NCBI RefSeq assembly: GCF_001686985.1
Contig: NZ_CP015318.1
Coordinates: 1,548,001 to 1,612,000, forward strand
From: Mesorhizobium amorphae CCNWGS0123
GTDB lineage: Bacteria; Pseudomonadota; Alphaproteobacteria; Rhizobiales; Rhizobiaceae
Length of the DNA: 64,000 nt
Reading direction: 5' to 3'
Part shown: one piece after another, positions 1-7,323 of the stretch
Layout of the letters: each line of letters opens with the position of its first letter
Position numbering within the stretch: position 1 is the stretch's first letter
The notes under the pieces: model-generated
Database searches by the model: none
What the model was told of the DNA's origin: nothing
What the model saw: only the letters and a program-made list of their open reading frames with translations
Translations under genes and position numbers: made by a program

Positions 1-123
1 CAGATTCAGGTATGAGCGGGCGCTTGAGGCCAGCCGTTGGGCTTATGCATCTCCTCCGCGCCGCCGGAGACCGTTCCGCCGAAGTAGCAGGATGAGGGAC
101 GCTTGAGGAGCTAGAGGGGCGCC

Positions 124-993
124 ATGACGATAGAAGCTGCCAAAGTCAGACCGGTATCTGCTAGCGCAGCATCGGCCGCCTGCCGAACTGCCCTTGCTAG
201 CGCCCTCCTGCGTTATGCGCCCCATCTCCAGTTGAGCAAGAACGGCTACACCTTGGAAATGGAGGAGAACCTGATTTCCGGAGTGCGACCGGTAGATTTT
301 GTCAGCGACCTAATGCAAGGGGACGGCAACGAACTTGGCGGGAAATTCCGCGCCGCACATTCATCCTCTGCTCTAGCTGTAAACACGTTCGCGCCGTTCA
401 AGGCAGACCCCAGCGCCCTTCGGTTGCCAGGTGGCGATCGCTTCACACATCTAAGCTTTGAGCGGAAATGCCCACATGGCCTTCGCGGACGAAGATCGCC
501 TAACCTAGACCTGGTCGCCGAACACCCAGGCGGCATCGTGGCCGTGGAATCAAAATTTCTGGAACCGTTGTCGCCGCACAAGCCAGGGTTCGCCCCGGCG
601 TATTTCCGGGAGATTACAGATAGCAGGCGCGACACCGGCTGGTTCGCAGAAATGACGCGACTGACTCTGATCCCAAGCCCCTATAGGTGGCTGGATGCGG
701 CGCAATTGATCAAACATGCGCTTGGTATTTCTTATACCTTCCCGGACCGCCCTACCACGCTGCTCTACCTCTTCTGGGAGCCGCTGAACCCCAACGCCCA
801 CCCAGTGTTTGAAGAACACCGACGGGAAATCAGGGAATTTGCACATGCGGTGAATGGGAATGGCGGTCCGGTATTTGCGGCCTTGTCCTATCCGGACTTG
901 TGGGCTTCATGGGAGGACGCTGGGCTGGCCGGCGGGTTGCAGGGTCACCTAGCCCGATTGCGTTCGCGATACGCCGTGTCCATTCTGGGGTGA
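124..993 (+). CDS. PD-(D/E)XK restriction-endonuclease-like protein (PGN_0703-like)
   Basis: This 289-residue protein has an N-terminal helical part. Its centre reads like a PD-(D/E)XK nuclease core: SPNLDL near residues 125-130 (Asp129) is followed by VAVESK (Glu142, Lys144), with Glu113 upstream. The arrangement SSSALAVNTFAPF...PNLDL...ESKF resembles proteins annotated as PGN_0703-family putative restriction endonucleases; that family name comes from memory, not a search. A GAGGGG ribosome site lies just upstream of the ATG. A small gene follows after 28 bases, so they are probably cotranscribed. No methyltransferase partner is visible, so a modification-independent or abortive defence role is only inferred. 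Confidence 0.6.
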   Translation: MTIEAAKVRPVSASAASAACRTALASALLRYAPHLQLSKNGYTLEMEENLISGVRPVDFVSDLMQGDGNELGGKFRAAHSSSALAVNTFAPFKADPSALRLPGGDRFTHLSFERKCPHGLRGRRSPNLDLVAEHPGGIVAVESKFLEPLSPHKPGFAPAYFREITDSRRDTGWFAEMTRLTLIPSPYRWLDAAQLIKHALGISYTFPDRPTTLLYLFWEPLNPNAHPVFEEHRREIREFAHAVNGNGGPVFAALSYPDLWASWEDAGLAGGLQGHLARLRSRYAVSILG

Positions 994-1021
994 CTAGCTT
1001 TGGATCGCGCAGGAGAGGAAT

Positions 1022-1261
1022 ATGGTTGACGACATACGCAAGAGTGAAAAAGGCGGAAATACTGCGTATCTCAGCGTAGGAGCATGGTACAACGCAGAAA
1101 CAGGACATATCCATTTGACGCTACCGCACTCAGGCTGGTTTCACACTACCGTTAATGCTGATGAGGGAAGCAAACGGGGCCACCCCAATTTGTATAGAAA
1201 GCTTGCTCGAGCACTGAAAGAAGCTGGTGTTCCAGGGCCAGATGTTGCCGAAACCAATTGA
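1022..1261 (+). CDS. Small hypothetical protein
   Basis: This 79-residue protein is not recognised. It is preceded by a strong AGGAGAGGA ribosome site and lies 28 bases after the nuclease-like gene on the same strand. The sequence contains a likely beta-rich stretch (AYLSVGAWYNAETGHIHLTLP) and a short basic helix near the end. There is no signal peptide or membrane segment. Position suggests cotranscription with the upstream gene; a partner or immunity role would be speculation. Confidence 0.5.
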   Translation: MVDDIRKSEKGGNTAYLSVGAWYNAETGHIHLTLPHSGWFHTTVNADEGSKRGHPNLYRKLARALKEAGVPGPDVAETN

Positions 1262-1332
1262 ACACATCCACAACAATGTGTGTTCACAGGTCGTCCTGGG
1301 GCGGATCGGCTATGACCTCACGGAGGTGACAT

Positions 1333-1602
1333 ATGAAGGGCTATACTGCTGCTGAATGGAAATTCTTACGCAAGCATATTCAAGAGCAGCTTCGAAGGCA
1401 AACACCGGGAGCTGGTGCATCGGATTTTCAAGTGCTTCTGTCGCTAAAGCGGACGAAGCGAGTGCTAGGGGTGAAGGTTTGGTCCCGACTGGAAATGTTG
1501 GCCATTGCGCGTCAGCTAGAGTTTGAAGTCGGTCCGGCCGAGGGCGCGAAGTATGGCCACATTTTCTGGCCGCAGGGTCGAGCGACGTCTGTCGAGGAAT
1601 GA
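1333..1602 (+). CDS. Small hypothetical protein
   Basis: This 89-residue protein is not recognised. A GGAGGTG ribosome site sits seven bases before the ATG, which is the best argument that the gene is real. It is basic in its first half (WKFLRKHIQEQLRRQ), and no membrane segment or catalytic motif is visible. It follows the preceding small gene by 71 bases in the same direction. A short inverted repeat (acacat/atgtgt) around 1262-1280 separates the two, so they may not form one transcript. Confidence 0.5.
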   Translation: MKGYTAAEWKFLRKHIQEQLRRQTPGAGASDFQVLLSLKRTKRVLGVKVWSRLEMLAIARQLEFEVGPAEGAKYGHIFWPQGRATSVEE

Positions 1603-1713
1603 GAGTTGGTATAGAAATGATGGTATCGGCATTTCCCAGGGAGATGCATTGATGGCGTATTATCCCCTGGTTTTAGATTCGGCTCAAAGGACTTGATCAA
1701 AGAGGCTACCGGC

Positions 1714-2223
1714 TCACTTGGAGAGCGCCGCAGCACACTCCTGTGCCGTCCTGCTAATCAGCTCCATCATATCCGGGTAGTCCTGCACCCTCATGGGTTC
1801 TGCGTTGAACTTCGCGAAAGTTTCAATAGCCTTCCATTCACCTGCCGGTGCTAAATTCTTCGACATGCACGCGCAGTAGCCCTTGAGCTGGTCGTCGGAG
1901 AGGGAGCTGGCGGCTTGCTTGTTGCCAATGCATCCCTTGTAGATGCCCGCCTCCCCGTCCCTGATGCCGCTCTGAAACTGCTGATAGACCAGGATGGCCA
2001 TAAATCCCACAAACAGCACGTAGCCCGGCAAGAGGCCTTTGAACGTGCTGGCCTTGCGGGTGGCAAAGTACCCGACAAGAGCCGGAATGCCCATGTAGCC
2101 GGCGCCATACCAAAAGTTGGTCGTGAGAAGTCCGATAATGACTACGCCGATCGCGTAGAGCAGCCAGAAGACTGGCCAGTGTTTGATCGTCGGCCGAACT
2201 CCCGCAGCATCGACATTGCTCAT
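1714..2223 (-). CDS. Hypothetical membrane protein with Cys-containing C-terminal domain
   Basis: The protein has 169 residues. Hydrophobic stretches near residues 16-36, 40-55 and 64-82 suggest two or three membrane segments. The C-terminal half is soluble and holds four cysteines (YKGC, YCAC, QECA), which could bind metal or form disulfides. A GGGGTGG ribosome site precedes the ATG on the reverse strand. The gene is divergent from the membrane protein at 2410-3075. I do not recognise a family. Confidence 0.55.
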   Translation of the reverse strand: MSNVDAAGVRPTIKHWPVFWLLYAIGVVIIGLLTTNFWYGAGYMGIPALVGYFATRKASTFKGLLPGYVLFVGFMAILVYQQFQSGIRDGEAGIYKGCIGNKQAASSLSDDQLKGYCACMSKNLAPAGEWKAIETFAKFNAEPMRVQDYPDMMELISRTAQECAAALSK

Positions 2224-2409
2224 GTTGCCACCCCCTATAATGCAGTCAGCTTACGCAGCTTTTCGCTCCAACTCAAAGAGGCTAAATGGTCAGGCCGATC
2301 CCCTTCCACATATAGGGCTTTGCAGAGCATGGAAATCATTGACGCGCAAATCGACTAAAGGCAGGGTCGAGAAGTTCCCAGTGCGATAGATGCCTGGTGG
2401 AGGGCATTC

Positions 2410-3075
2410 ATGGATGGACGGGGCTTCACTAATCTGTTGCTAGCGGTAATCGCCGGTGTTCTGTTGTTTGGTCGCGACGCAGTGCTAAGCGGCCTGAAGG
2501 GATTCGTCCTAGTCGCTGTTGCAATTGCCGTGATCTGGGGGGCTCTGTCGCTTGCGCTCTACCTGATCCGGGAGGCCCTCCGGGGTTTTCGCGAAGCCAA
2601 GAACTTGGGGGATGTCGGCAAAGTTCTTTTTCTAATCGCTCTTTGCTGCATAGGTCTTCCTATGCTGGCATACGCGGGCTGGCTATGGCTCGAGGGTGTT
2701 CCAAACCCGTTGAACGCGGCTGCTTCCTCCGGCATCGGCGCCGCCTGGATGGTGGTAGTGGCACTGTTCGCTGCGGGGTTCGTGGTTGCTTGTCTCCACG
2801 GCGGTTTCCGCTGGGTCACCCGCAATCGATCTGACCTCCCTGCGATAGCAGGCCATCGTCTGCGGTTGATCTTCTGGGGCTATCTGGAGTTCCTTGGCGG
2901 ACCGGTAACTTTCCCAATCCGCGAGCGGCGCATCCACGGCCAGGGTGGCTCCGCCTCCCACCACTTCCGGATGGTCTTTGCCGCCTTCATCGGCCTAATC
3001 GTGGCCGCAATGACGGCACTCCTTACTCTGGGCGCCGTGGTCTGGGGGTTGTACGAGGTCGGCCTCATCGAGTAG
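2410..3075 (+). CDS. Hypothetical multi-spanning membrane protein
   Basis: The protein has 221 residues with about five hydrophobic stretches (roughly residues 8-22, 30-53, 72-94, 108-130 and 188-215). A basic loop around 131-180 separates the last one. A GGTGGAGG ribosome site precedes the ATG at good spacing. No transporter or enzyme motif is visible. It is divergent from the membrane protein at 1714-2223 with a gap of about 190 bases that must hold both promoters. Function is unknown; membrane proteins in defence islands sometimes act as effectors, but nothing here shows that. Confidence 0.55.
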   Translation: MDGRGFTNLLLAVIAGVLLFGRDAVLSGLKGFVLVAVAIAVIWGALSLALYLIREALRGFREAKNLGDVGKVLFLIALCCIGLPMLAYAGWLWLEGVPNPLNAAASSGIGAAWMVVVALFAAGFVVACLHGGFRWVTRNRSDLPAIAGHRLRLIFWGYLEFLGGPVTFPIRERRIHGQGGSASHHFRMVFAAFIGLIVAAMTALLTLGAVVWGLYEVGLIE

Positions 3076-3150
3076 GCGTGCTCCTTGGGTTTCTAGCGAC
3101 CTGGGCATGGCTTTTTATCCCCTGCACCCAGCCGAAAAATGGAAGTCGAC

Positions 3151-3399
3151 ATGGCCTTTTTTGTAAAAGTCATACCCCCAAGCGGTCGCGCGCGCATCCA
3201 TGCCGGTGATTGCAAGTTCTGTCGCGACGGTCAGGGGATGGAGAACCAAGACAAAGGAACTGGGCCGACATATTGGCATCCAACGTACCCATCGCCGGGA
3301 TTCCAGACTTCCGCTGAGGCAAGAGCGTGGATGACAGTTCTTGGTGATCGCTACCAAGATGTCGGGCCTTGCTCATATTGCATGCCCAAAGAAAACTAA
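3151..3399 (+). CDS. Small protein with two CxxC pairs, putative zinc-binding
   Basis: This 82-residue protein has one CxxC near the N-terminus (HAGDCKFC) and one near the C-terminus (GPCSYC), consistent with a four-cysteine zinc site. A Trp/Pro-rich centre and a short helix (FQTSAEARAWMTVLG) lie between them. The start at 3151 is chosen over the in-frame ATG at 3139 because GGAAG sits five bases before 3151. The function is unknown; a nucleic-acid-binding accessory protein would be one guess. Confidence 0.5.
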   Translation: MAFFVKVIPPSGRARIHAGDCKFCRDGQGMENQDKGTGPTYWHPTYPSPGFQTSAEARAWMTVLGDRYQDVGPCSYCMPKEN

Positions 3400-3485
3400 C
3401 GTCCCCGACGCTTACCCTGGAAGCACCCAGTCGGCGTGATCTGGTAGCCCTTGCACAAATTAGTGGCAACGCGGTGGGGAGAAGT

Positions 3486-3965
3486 ATGCAGCAGCCTGAT
3501 TGGAAGTTCAGCAAGGCGGTAGGCGCTAAACTGCCCGGTTTCAAAGTCATAGCACGACTGCGTTGGGAGGGCGGGTGTCATATCGAACCGCCGCTGAAAG
3601 AGGTGCCAAGTGCGAGTGCAATCTACGTTCTCATCCAGAAGGAGCAGGTTTGCTATGTCGGTTCAGCCGACAACCTCAGGAGACGCCTTGGGTCTTACCT
3701 GAGGCGGCAAAACGCGGGCGCTCCCAGTCCGCGCCCCGTGCACAAACTGTTACACGAAGCACTTCGCAAAGCTGAGGTCTACGTTCTCTGTCTAACGTTT
3801 GAGAAGAGAGGGCGATGGGTCGAGAAACTTCCCGTGGATATGATCCTGGGGGCAGAGGCAGGCTTGATCGCGACCCTGATGCCGGATTGGAATCGGCGAA
3901 AGAGCGGCGGGTTCATCATAGAGTTTCCTGGTGCGGGTGACGCCGCCTCCATGAAGATTCAGTGA
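3486..3965 (+). CDS. GIY-YIG domain protein
   Basis: This 159-residue protein has a recognisable GIY-YIG nuclease core. SAIYVL supplies the GIY strand, CYVGSADNLRRRL supplies the YIG strand and the conserved arginine, and the Glu in GAEAGLIATL plus the Asn in PDWN match the later catalytic and structural residues. The start at 3486 is chosen because a GGGGAGAAG ribosome site precedes it; upstream in-frame codons overlap the end of the preceding gene. Such domains occur in homing, repair and restriction enzymes, and the island setting makes a defence role plausible but unproven. Confidence 0.6.
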   Translation: MQQPDWKFSKAVGAKLPGFKVIARLRWEGGCHIEPPLKEVPSASAIYVLIQKEQVCYVGSADNLRRRLGSYLRRQNAGAPSPRPVHKLLHEALRKAEVYVLCLTFEKRGRWVEKLPVDMILGAEAGLIATLMPDWNRRKSGGFIIEFPGAGDAASMKIQ

Positions 3966-4216
3966 GCGTACACCTTATCGAGATGACTGCGCACCAAGGC
4001 AACGAATGGACGACCTTGACACCCGCCTACAAGCGCGACCTGCTTATGGCCGAGGAAGGCGGCGGCGGCAACAAGATGGTCAAGGACGGCATACGAGGGT
4101 TCACCCCCGTGGCTTGCTCACGATTGGTGGGATTAGAGAAGTCGATTAGCCAGAAACCAACCTATGCTCGAGCCGACTGGGTAAGTTTTGCTCAGCATAT
4201 AGACACGCCGCTTTGA
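3962..4216 (+). CDS. Doubtful short open frame downstream of the GIY-YIG gene
   Basis: This 84-codon frame starts with a GTG that overlaps the stop of the GIY-YIG gene and runs 84 bases into the opposite-strand gene ending at 4133. The first half (LTPAYKRDLLMAEEGGGG) could be protein-like. No clear ribosome site is seen and the tail is antisense to a better-supported gene. It is listed because the stretch 3966-4132 otherwise has no assignment. Confidence 0.2.
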   Translation: MSVHLIEMTAHQGNEWTTLTPAYKRDLLMAEEGGGGNKMVKDGIRGFTPVACSRLVGLEKSISQKPTYARADWVSFAQHIDTPL

Positions 4217-4831
4217 GAGCGTGACTTCTAACCCTATTTCATCATACCGAAGGGACTTTGACGCTCCCTCGATTTTTTGGGCATCAGGGCTGCCCAGTTT
4301 CGCTAAGACCTCGTCTTCGGAGCTGTTGCTGTCAATGCCAAAAAGCGCGGGGCAGAGTTGCTTTGTATTTCCGTTGACCGAGCTATTCGCATAGCAGCCG
4401 ATCTCTGAAATTCGTTTGGTTTCAGGATCGAACGAAAGGTCTATGCGGTGGTCAGTTTCTTCGTACTGCCAACCCAAGAAATCCCCCACCTTTTTTCCAT
4501 CAGGCATAGCGTTCTTCGGATCGTTGCCGTCCGTTTGGTAGATGGGCGAAAATTGAAAATCCGGCGCTGGCTTGTCGGGTGTTCCAGATTCTGGTGGCCC
4601 AACCACAAAAGGCGGATACCCCAGCGCATACTTTGTTTCATCCATTGAATCGCCCAGCTTGACGCCCTGATAGGTGTTTAAGTCGCGCATGAAGTCGCGA
4701 TATGCGCTGACTTTGAAGCCGACCCATGTGAGCACGCTTAGAACTGCTGCAAGAGTGAGAAATTTCACTAGCGGCCGACTACCGAAACCGGGCTTTCTTG
4801 TTTTGTGCGCGCCAGTGATATTTTCCGCCAT
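4133..4831 (-). CDS. Hypothetical membrane-anchored protein with BamE/SmpA-like repeats
   Basis: The protein has 232 residues, with a basic N-terminus and one hydrophobic segment near residues 25-42, so it is probably anchored with its C-terminal part in the periplasm. Two stretches, GVKLGDSMDETKYALGYPP and SSEDEVLAKLGSPD, look like the 'G...eV...lG.P' pattern of BamE/SmpA-like folds. Two cysteines (IGCYAN and QLCPAL) could pair. No function is known. It runs leftward and converges on the GIY-YIG gene. Confidence 0.5.
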   Translation of the reverse strand: MAENITGAHKTRKPGFGSRPLVKFLTLAAVLSVLTWVGFKVSAYRDFMRDLNTYQGVKLGDSMDETKYALGYPPFVVGPPESGTPDKPAPDFQFSPIYQTDGNDPKNAMPDGKKVGDFLGWQYEETDHRIDLSFDPETKRISEIGCYANSSVNGNTKQLCPALFGIDSNSSEDEVLAKLGSPDAQKIEGASKSLRYDEIGLEVTLSKRRVYMLSKTYPVGSSIGWFLANRLL

Positions 4832-5220
4832 CCCTCCCTCCCATCCGAATCATCGGTGAAGTTACCATGGCGCATGCAGGCCGCACATGTCCCCACCCCC
4901 GTGCTTATCTCTCAAGCCCAGGAGGGGCTGGTCCGAATTTGCGGCACGGGAGGGGTACCCGTTCCCATCTACCTTGCTTCTAAATCTCACCAGATTTTTT
5001 CTGACTTCCTCATAGGGGACGGTTCGCGGGAGATTTGGCCGCTGAGTGGCATATGCGCTTTCCGGCACTTCCCGTGCAGTAATGGCTTGTCGGCCACTGT
5101 CGGGCTTTCCCGGCAACGACAGGGGCATTCTCTTGCCTAAAGTAGTGACCCACCCCGAAGCCTGGAGACGGCCCTGGTAACCCGAACAAGTCGTAATTCC
5201 CTACTTTTACTTGTAGGCGA
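4832..5220. other. Gap without a supported gene
   Basis: About 390 bases separate the divergent hypothetical gene at 4133-4831 from the retron promoter. Short open frames exist on both strands (for example 88 codons on the reverse strand), but none has a convincing ribosome site or protein-like composition. The promoter of the gene at 4133-4831 must lie at the left end. No repeat, tRNA or terminator was recognised. Confidence 0.4.
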
Positions 5221-5221
5221 C

Positions 5222-5250
5222 TTGCGAATCAGCGCCAATTCTGGCTTAGA
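5222..5250 (+). promoter_or_regulatory. Candidate promoter for the retron ncRNA
   Basis: TTGCGA at 5222-5227 and CTTAGA at 5245-5250 are separated by 17 bases and resemble the rhizobial sigma-70 pattern (CTTGAC-N17-CTATAT). The predicted start falls around 5257-5258, exactly where the inverted repeat of the proposed retron RNA begins. The agreement in position supports both calls. The match to consensus is moderate. Confidence 0.45.
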
Positions 5251-5257
5251 GGAAAAA

Positions 5258-5391
5258 GGCTTGCGGATAGATTTTGCTGTGATGATTCGTCACAGTTGAA
5301 ACCATCGTGGAGGGTTTTGCTCTCCCGGTACCTGACGACTCCGAATGGGGCCTGCATGATCTGCGAATGCGCAAACGAGTATCCGCAAGCC
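5258..5391 (+). ncRNA. Candidate retron msr/msd RNA
   Basis: A perfect 12-bp inverted repeat, ggcttgcggata at 5258-5269 and tatccgcaagcc at 5380-5391, brackets 134 bases directly upstream of the reverse transcriptase. This is the a1/a2 arrangement of retron ncRNAs. A G follows a1 at 5270 and is a possible branching guanosine. A hairpin ctgtga/tcacag (5277-5282 with 5290-5295) would be an msr stem-loop. Further short stems in the second half (ggag/ctcc, 5309-5312 with 5322-5325; tgcg/cgca, 5362-5365 with 5370-5373) fall where the msd would be. The exact msr/msd border is not determined. Confidence 0.7.
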
Positions 5392-5398
5392 GCCCTAA

Positions 5399-7132
5399 AT
5401 GACAGTAAAGTCTTTAACACTTGAACGTCTTAAAAAGTCGACCGATCTTACTGAGGTCGCGATTCTTCTTGGGGTGAAGCCATCGGCTCTGTCTCATGCC
5501 CTCTACATCACCCCAACTGCGAAGAAATATCATACATTCTCCATCCCTAAGAAGCGGGGTGGCGAGCGGATCATTACGGCTCCGAATGAGCGACTGAAAC
5601 TGATCCAGGCAAGATTGGCAGCCCTGCTCCTCCAGATAGAGCAAGACCTAGAGGCCACCCAGTCAAAATCTTGCATCCTGGCGCATGGGTTCAAAAACGA
5701 GCTGTCTATCATCACTAATGCAGCGAAGCACCGAAACAGGCGCTTCGTGTTCAACGTCGATCTGAAAGATTTCTTTCCATCGATTAATTTTGGAAGAGTG
5801 CGTGGCTTCTTCATGGCCAATCGCGACTTCCAACTAAGCGAAAAAGCAGCAACGATACTTGCTCAAATCGCCTGCCATCAGAACAAGCTGCCGCAAGGGA
5901 GCCCCTGCTCACCGCCAATCTCGAACTTAATCGGTCAGATATTGGATGTGCACCTGAACAAGCTAGCGAAGGAGTGCCGCTGCACCTATACTCGGTACGC
6001 GGACGACATCACGTTCTCAACCAACCAGAAGAAGTTCCCGGAAAAGATAGCAGTCCTACAGGCCGGTTCCGAACATACCTGGGTGCCGAGCGATGAACTA
6101 AGTTTTCGGATTATCCGCGCTGGTTTCGAGCTCAACAAGCAGAAAACCAATATGCAGTACCGCGATTCCCGGCAGACCACCACTGGGCTGATCGTAAACC
6201 AGAAGCTCAATGTGCCAGTTGAGTATTACAAGACAGTCAGGGCAACGTGCCACAAGCTCTTCACAACCGGAACGGCATTTAGAAAACTTGGCAGCAAGTT
6301 GATACCTACTACTCCGCCGAAAATTCGTGGACAGCTTAGCTTCTTATTCCACATCAAAGGACTAGAGACTGGCCATAGAAAGCTGCCCAAGCCCGAAATG
6401 CCTAATTTCTACAAGCTTTACGCGCAATTTCTCAATTTCATGTCATTCTGGGCAATTTCCCAGCCCACGCTTGTCTGTGAGGGTAAGACTGACAACATCT
6501 ACATCCGCAGCGCCATACGGGCGCTATCCGCTAAATTCCCGGATCTAGTGGAGAAGAAGGACGGAAAAGAGCGTATAAAGCTGACGTTTTTCAAATATAC
6601 TGGAATCGCTAAGACCATCCAAGATCTGTCAGGCGGAAACGGGCAGCTGAAGAATCTCGTTCGCGAGTACCCAGGGCGTACAGAGAAGTTTAAGGTGCAG
6701 CCTGCACACCCCGTCATAGTCGTGACTGATGTCGACAAAGGTGCCGTGGACCTCTTCAAGGCGGTGTCCGACGAAGTCGGCAAGACCATCTTAGGACATG
6801 AGCAGCCTTGGTATTTCCTGCGTGACAATCTTTATGTGGTGCCAGTCCCGAAGGGGGCTGGAGCTGAGACTGCGATTGAAGACCTATTTGACTCAGCCCT
6901 CCTCACAACCGAAATAGACGGAAAGAAGTTCGATCGCACGAACCACGAGAAGGACGGCGACAAGTTCTATTCCAAATTCACATTCGCAACCAAGGTTATC
7001 AGCGCTAGTAAGACGCCAATAGATTACGGCGGCTTCGAACCACTCTTGCAGGCGATCCTTGATGTGCAGGCTGACTATGCGGCCAGAATTGCGGCTCCGC
7101 CTGTGGGGACCGCTGCAGCCGCAGCTTCCTAA
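5399..7132 (+). CDS. Retron reverse transcriptase fused to a Toprim-like domain
   Basis: The 577-residue protein starts with a retron-type helical region and continues into a reverse transcriptase. The retron-associated NAxxH motif reads NAAKH at 107-111, followed by the first catalytic Asp in DLKDFF (121). QGSPCSPPISN is at 166-176 and the catalytic YADD is at 200-203. The usual VTG of region Y reads TTG here (261-263). The C-terminal part has CEGKTDNIYIRSA at 360-372 and VVTDVDKG at 441-448, the Glu and DxD of an OLD-type Toprim nuclease fold. An RT-Toprim fusion matches what I recall as type I-C retrons, in which the effector is part of the RT. The ATG lies eight bases after the ncRNA repeat with no clear ribosome site. 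Codon use is more A+T-rich than in the core genes. Confidence 0.9.
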   Translation: MTVKSLTLERLKKSTDLTEVAILLGVKPSALSHALYITPTAKKYHTFSIPKKRGGERIITAPNERLKLIQARLAALLLQIEQDLEATQSKSCILAHGFKNELSIITNAAKHRNRRFVFNVDLKDFFPSINFGRVRGFFMANRDFQLSEKAATILAQIACHQNKLPQGSPCSPPISNLIGQILDVHLNKLAKECRCTYTRYADDITFSTNQKKFPEKIAVLQAGSEHTWVPSDELSFRIIRAGFELNKQKTNMQYRDSRQTTTGLIVNQKLNVPVEYYKTVRATCHKLFTTGTAFRKLGSKLIPTTPPKIRGQLSFLFHIKGLETGHRKLPKPEMPNFYKLYAQFLNFMSFWAISQPTLVCEGKTDNIYIRSAIRALSAKFPDLVEKKDGKERIKLTFFKYTGIAKTIQDLSGGNGQLKNLVREYPGRTEKFKVQPAHPVIVVTDVDKGAVDLFKAVSDEVGKTILGHEQPWYFLRDNLYVVPVPKGAGAETAIEDLFDSALLTTEIDGKKFDRTNHEKDGDKFYSKFTFATKVISASKTPIDYGGFEPLLQAILDVQADYAARIAAPPVGTAAAAAS

Positions 7133-7323
7133 CTGAAAGCAGTCTCTCAGAAGAATTGCTCGGCGTTAGATCAAAGCGCGATATGCTTAAGTCTTGCCAG
7201 CGGAGTTCGTCCGCAAAGCCACCCATGCCAACACAAGGCGGCTATGCCTTTCCAAACAGCGTCGGCACTCAGCCGACCGTAGTGGTGTGAGTTGGCTGTG
7301 ATTTGTAAGGACCGTTCGAGGCG

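Noticed and set aside
4862..5128. 88-codon reverse frame in the gap before the retron
   Set aside because: No ribosome site, irregular composition, no recognisable motif. Not enough to call a gene.
5399..7132. Group II intron or diversity-generating RT as an alternative
   Set aside because: There is no maturase or HNH domain, no template/variable repeat pair, and the NAxxH motif plus upstream a1/a2 repeat fit a retron.
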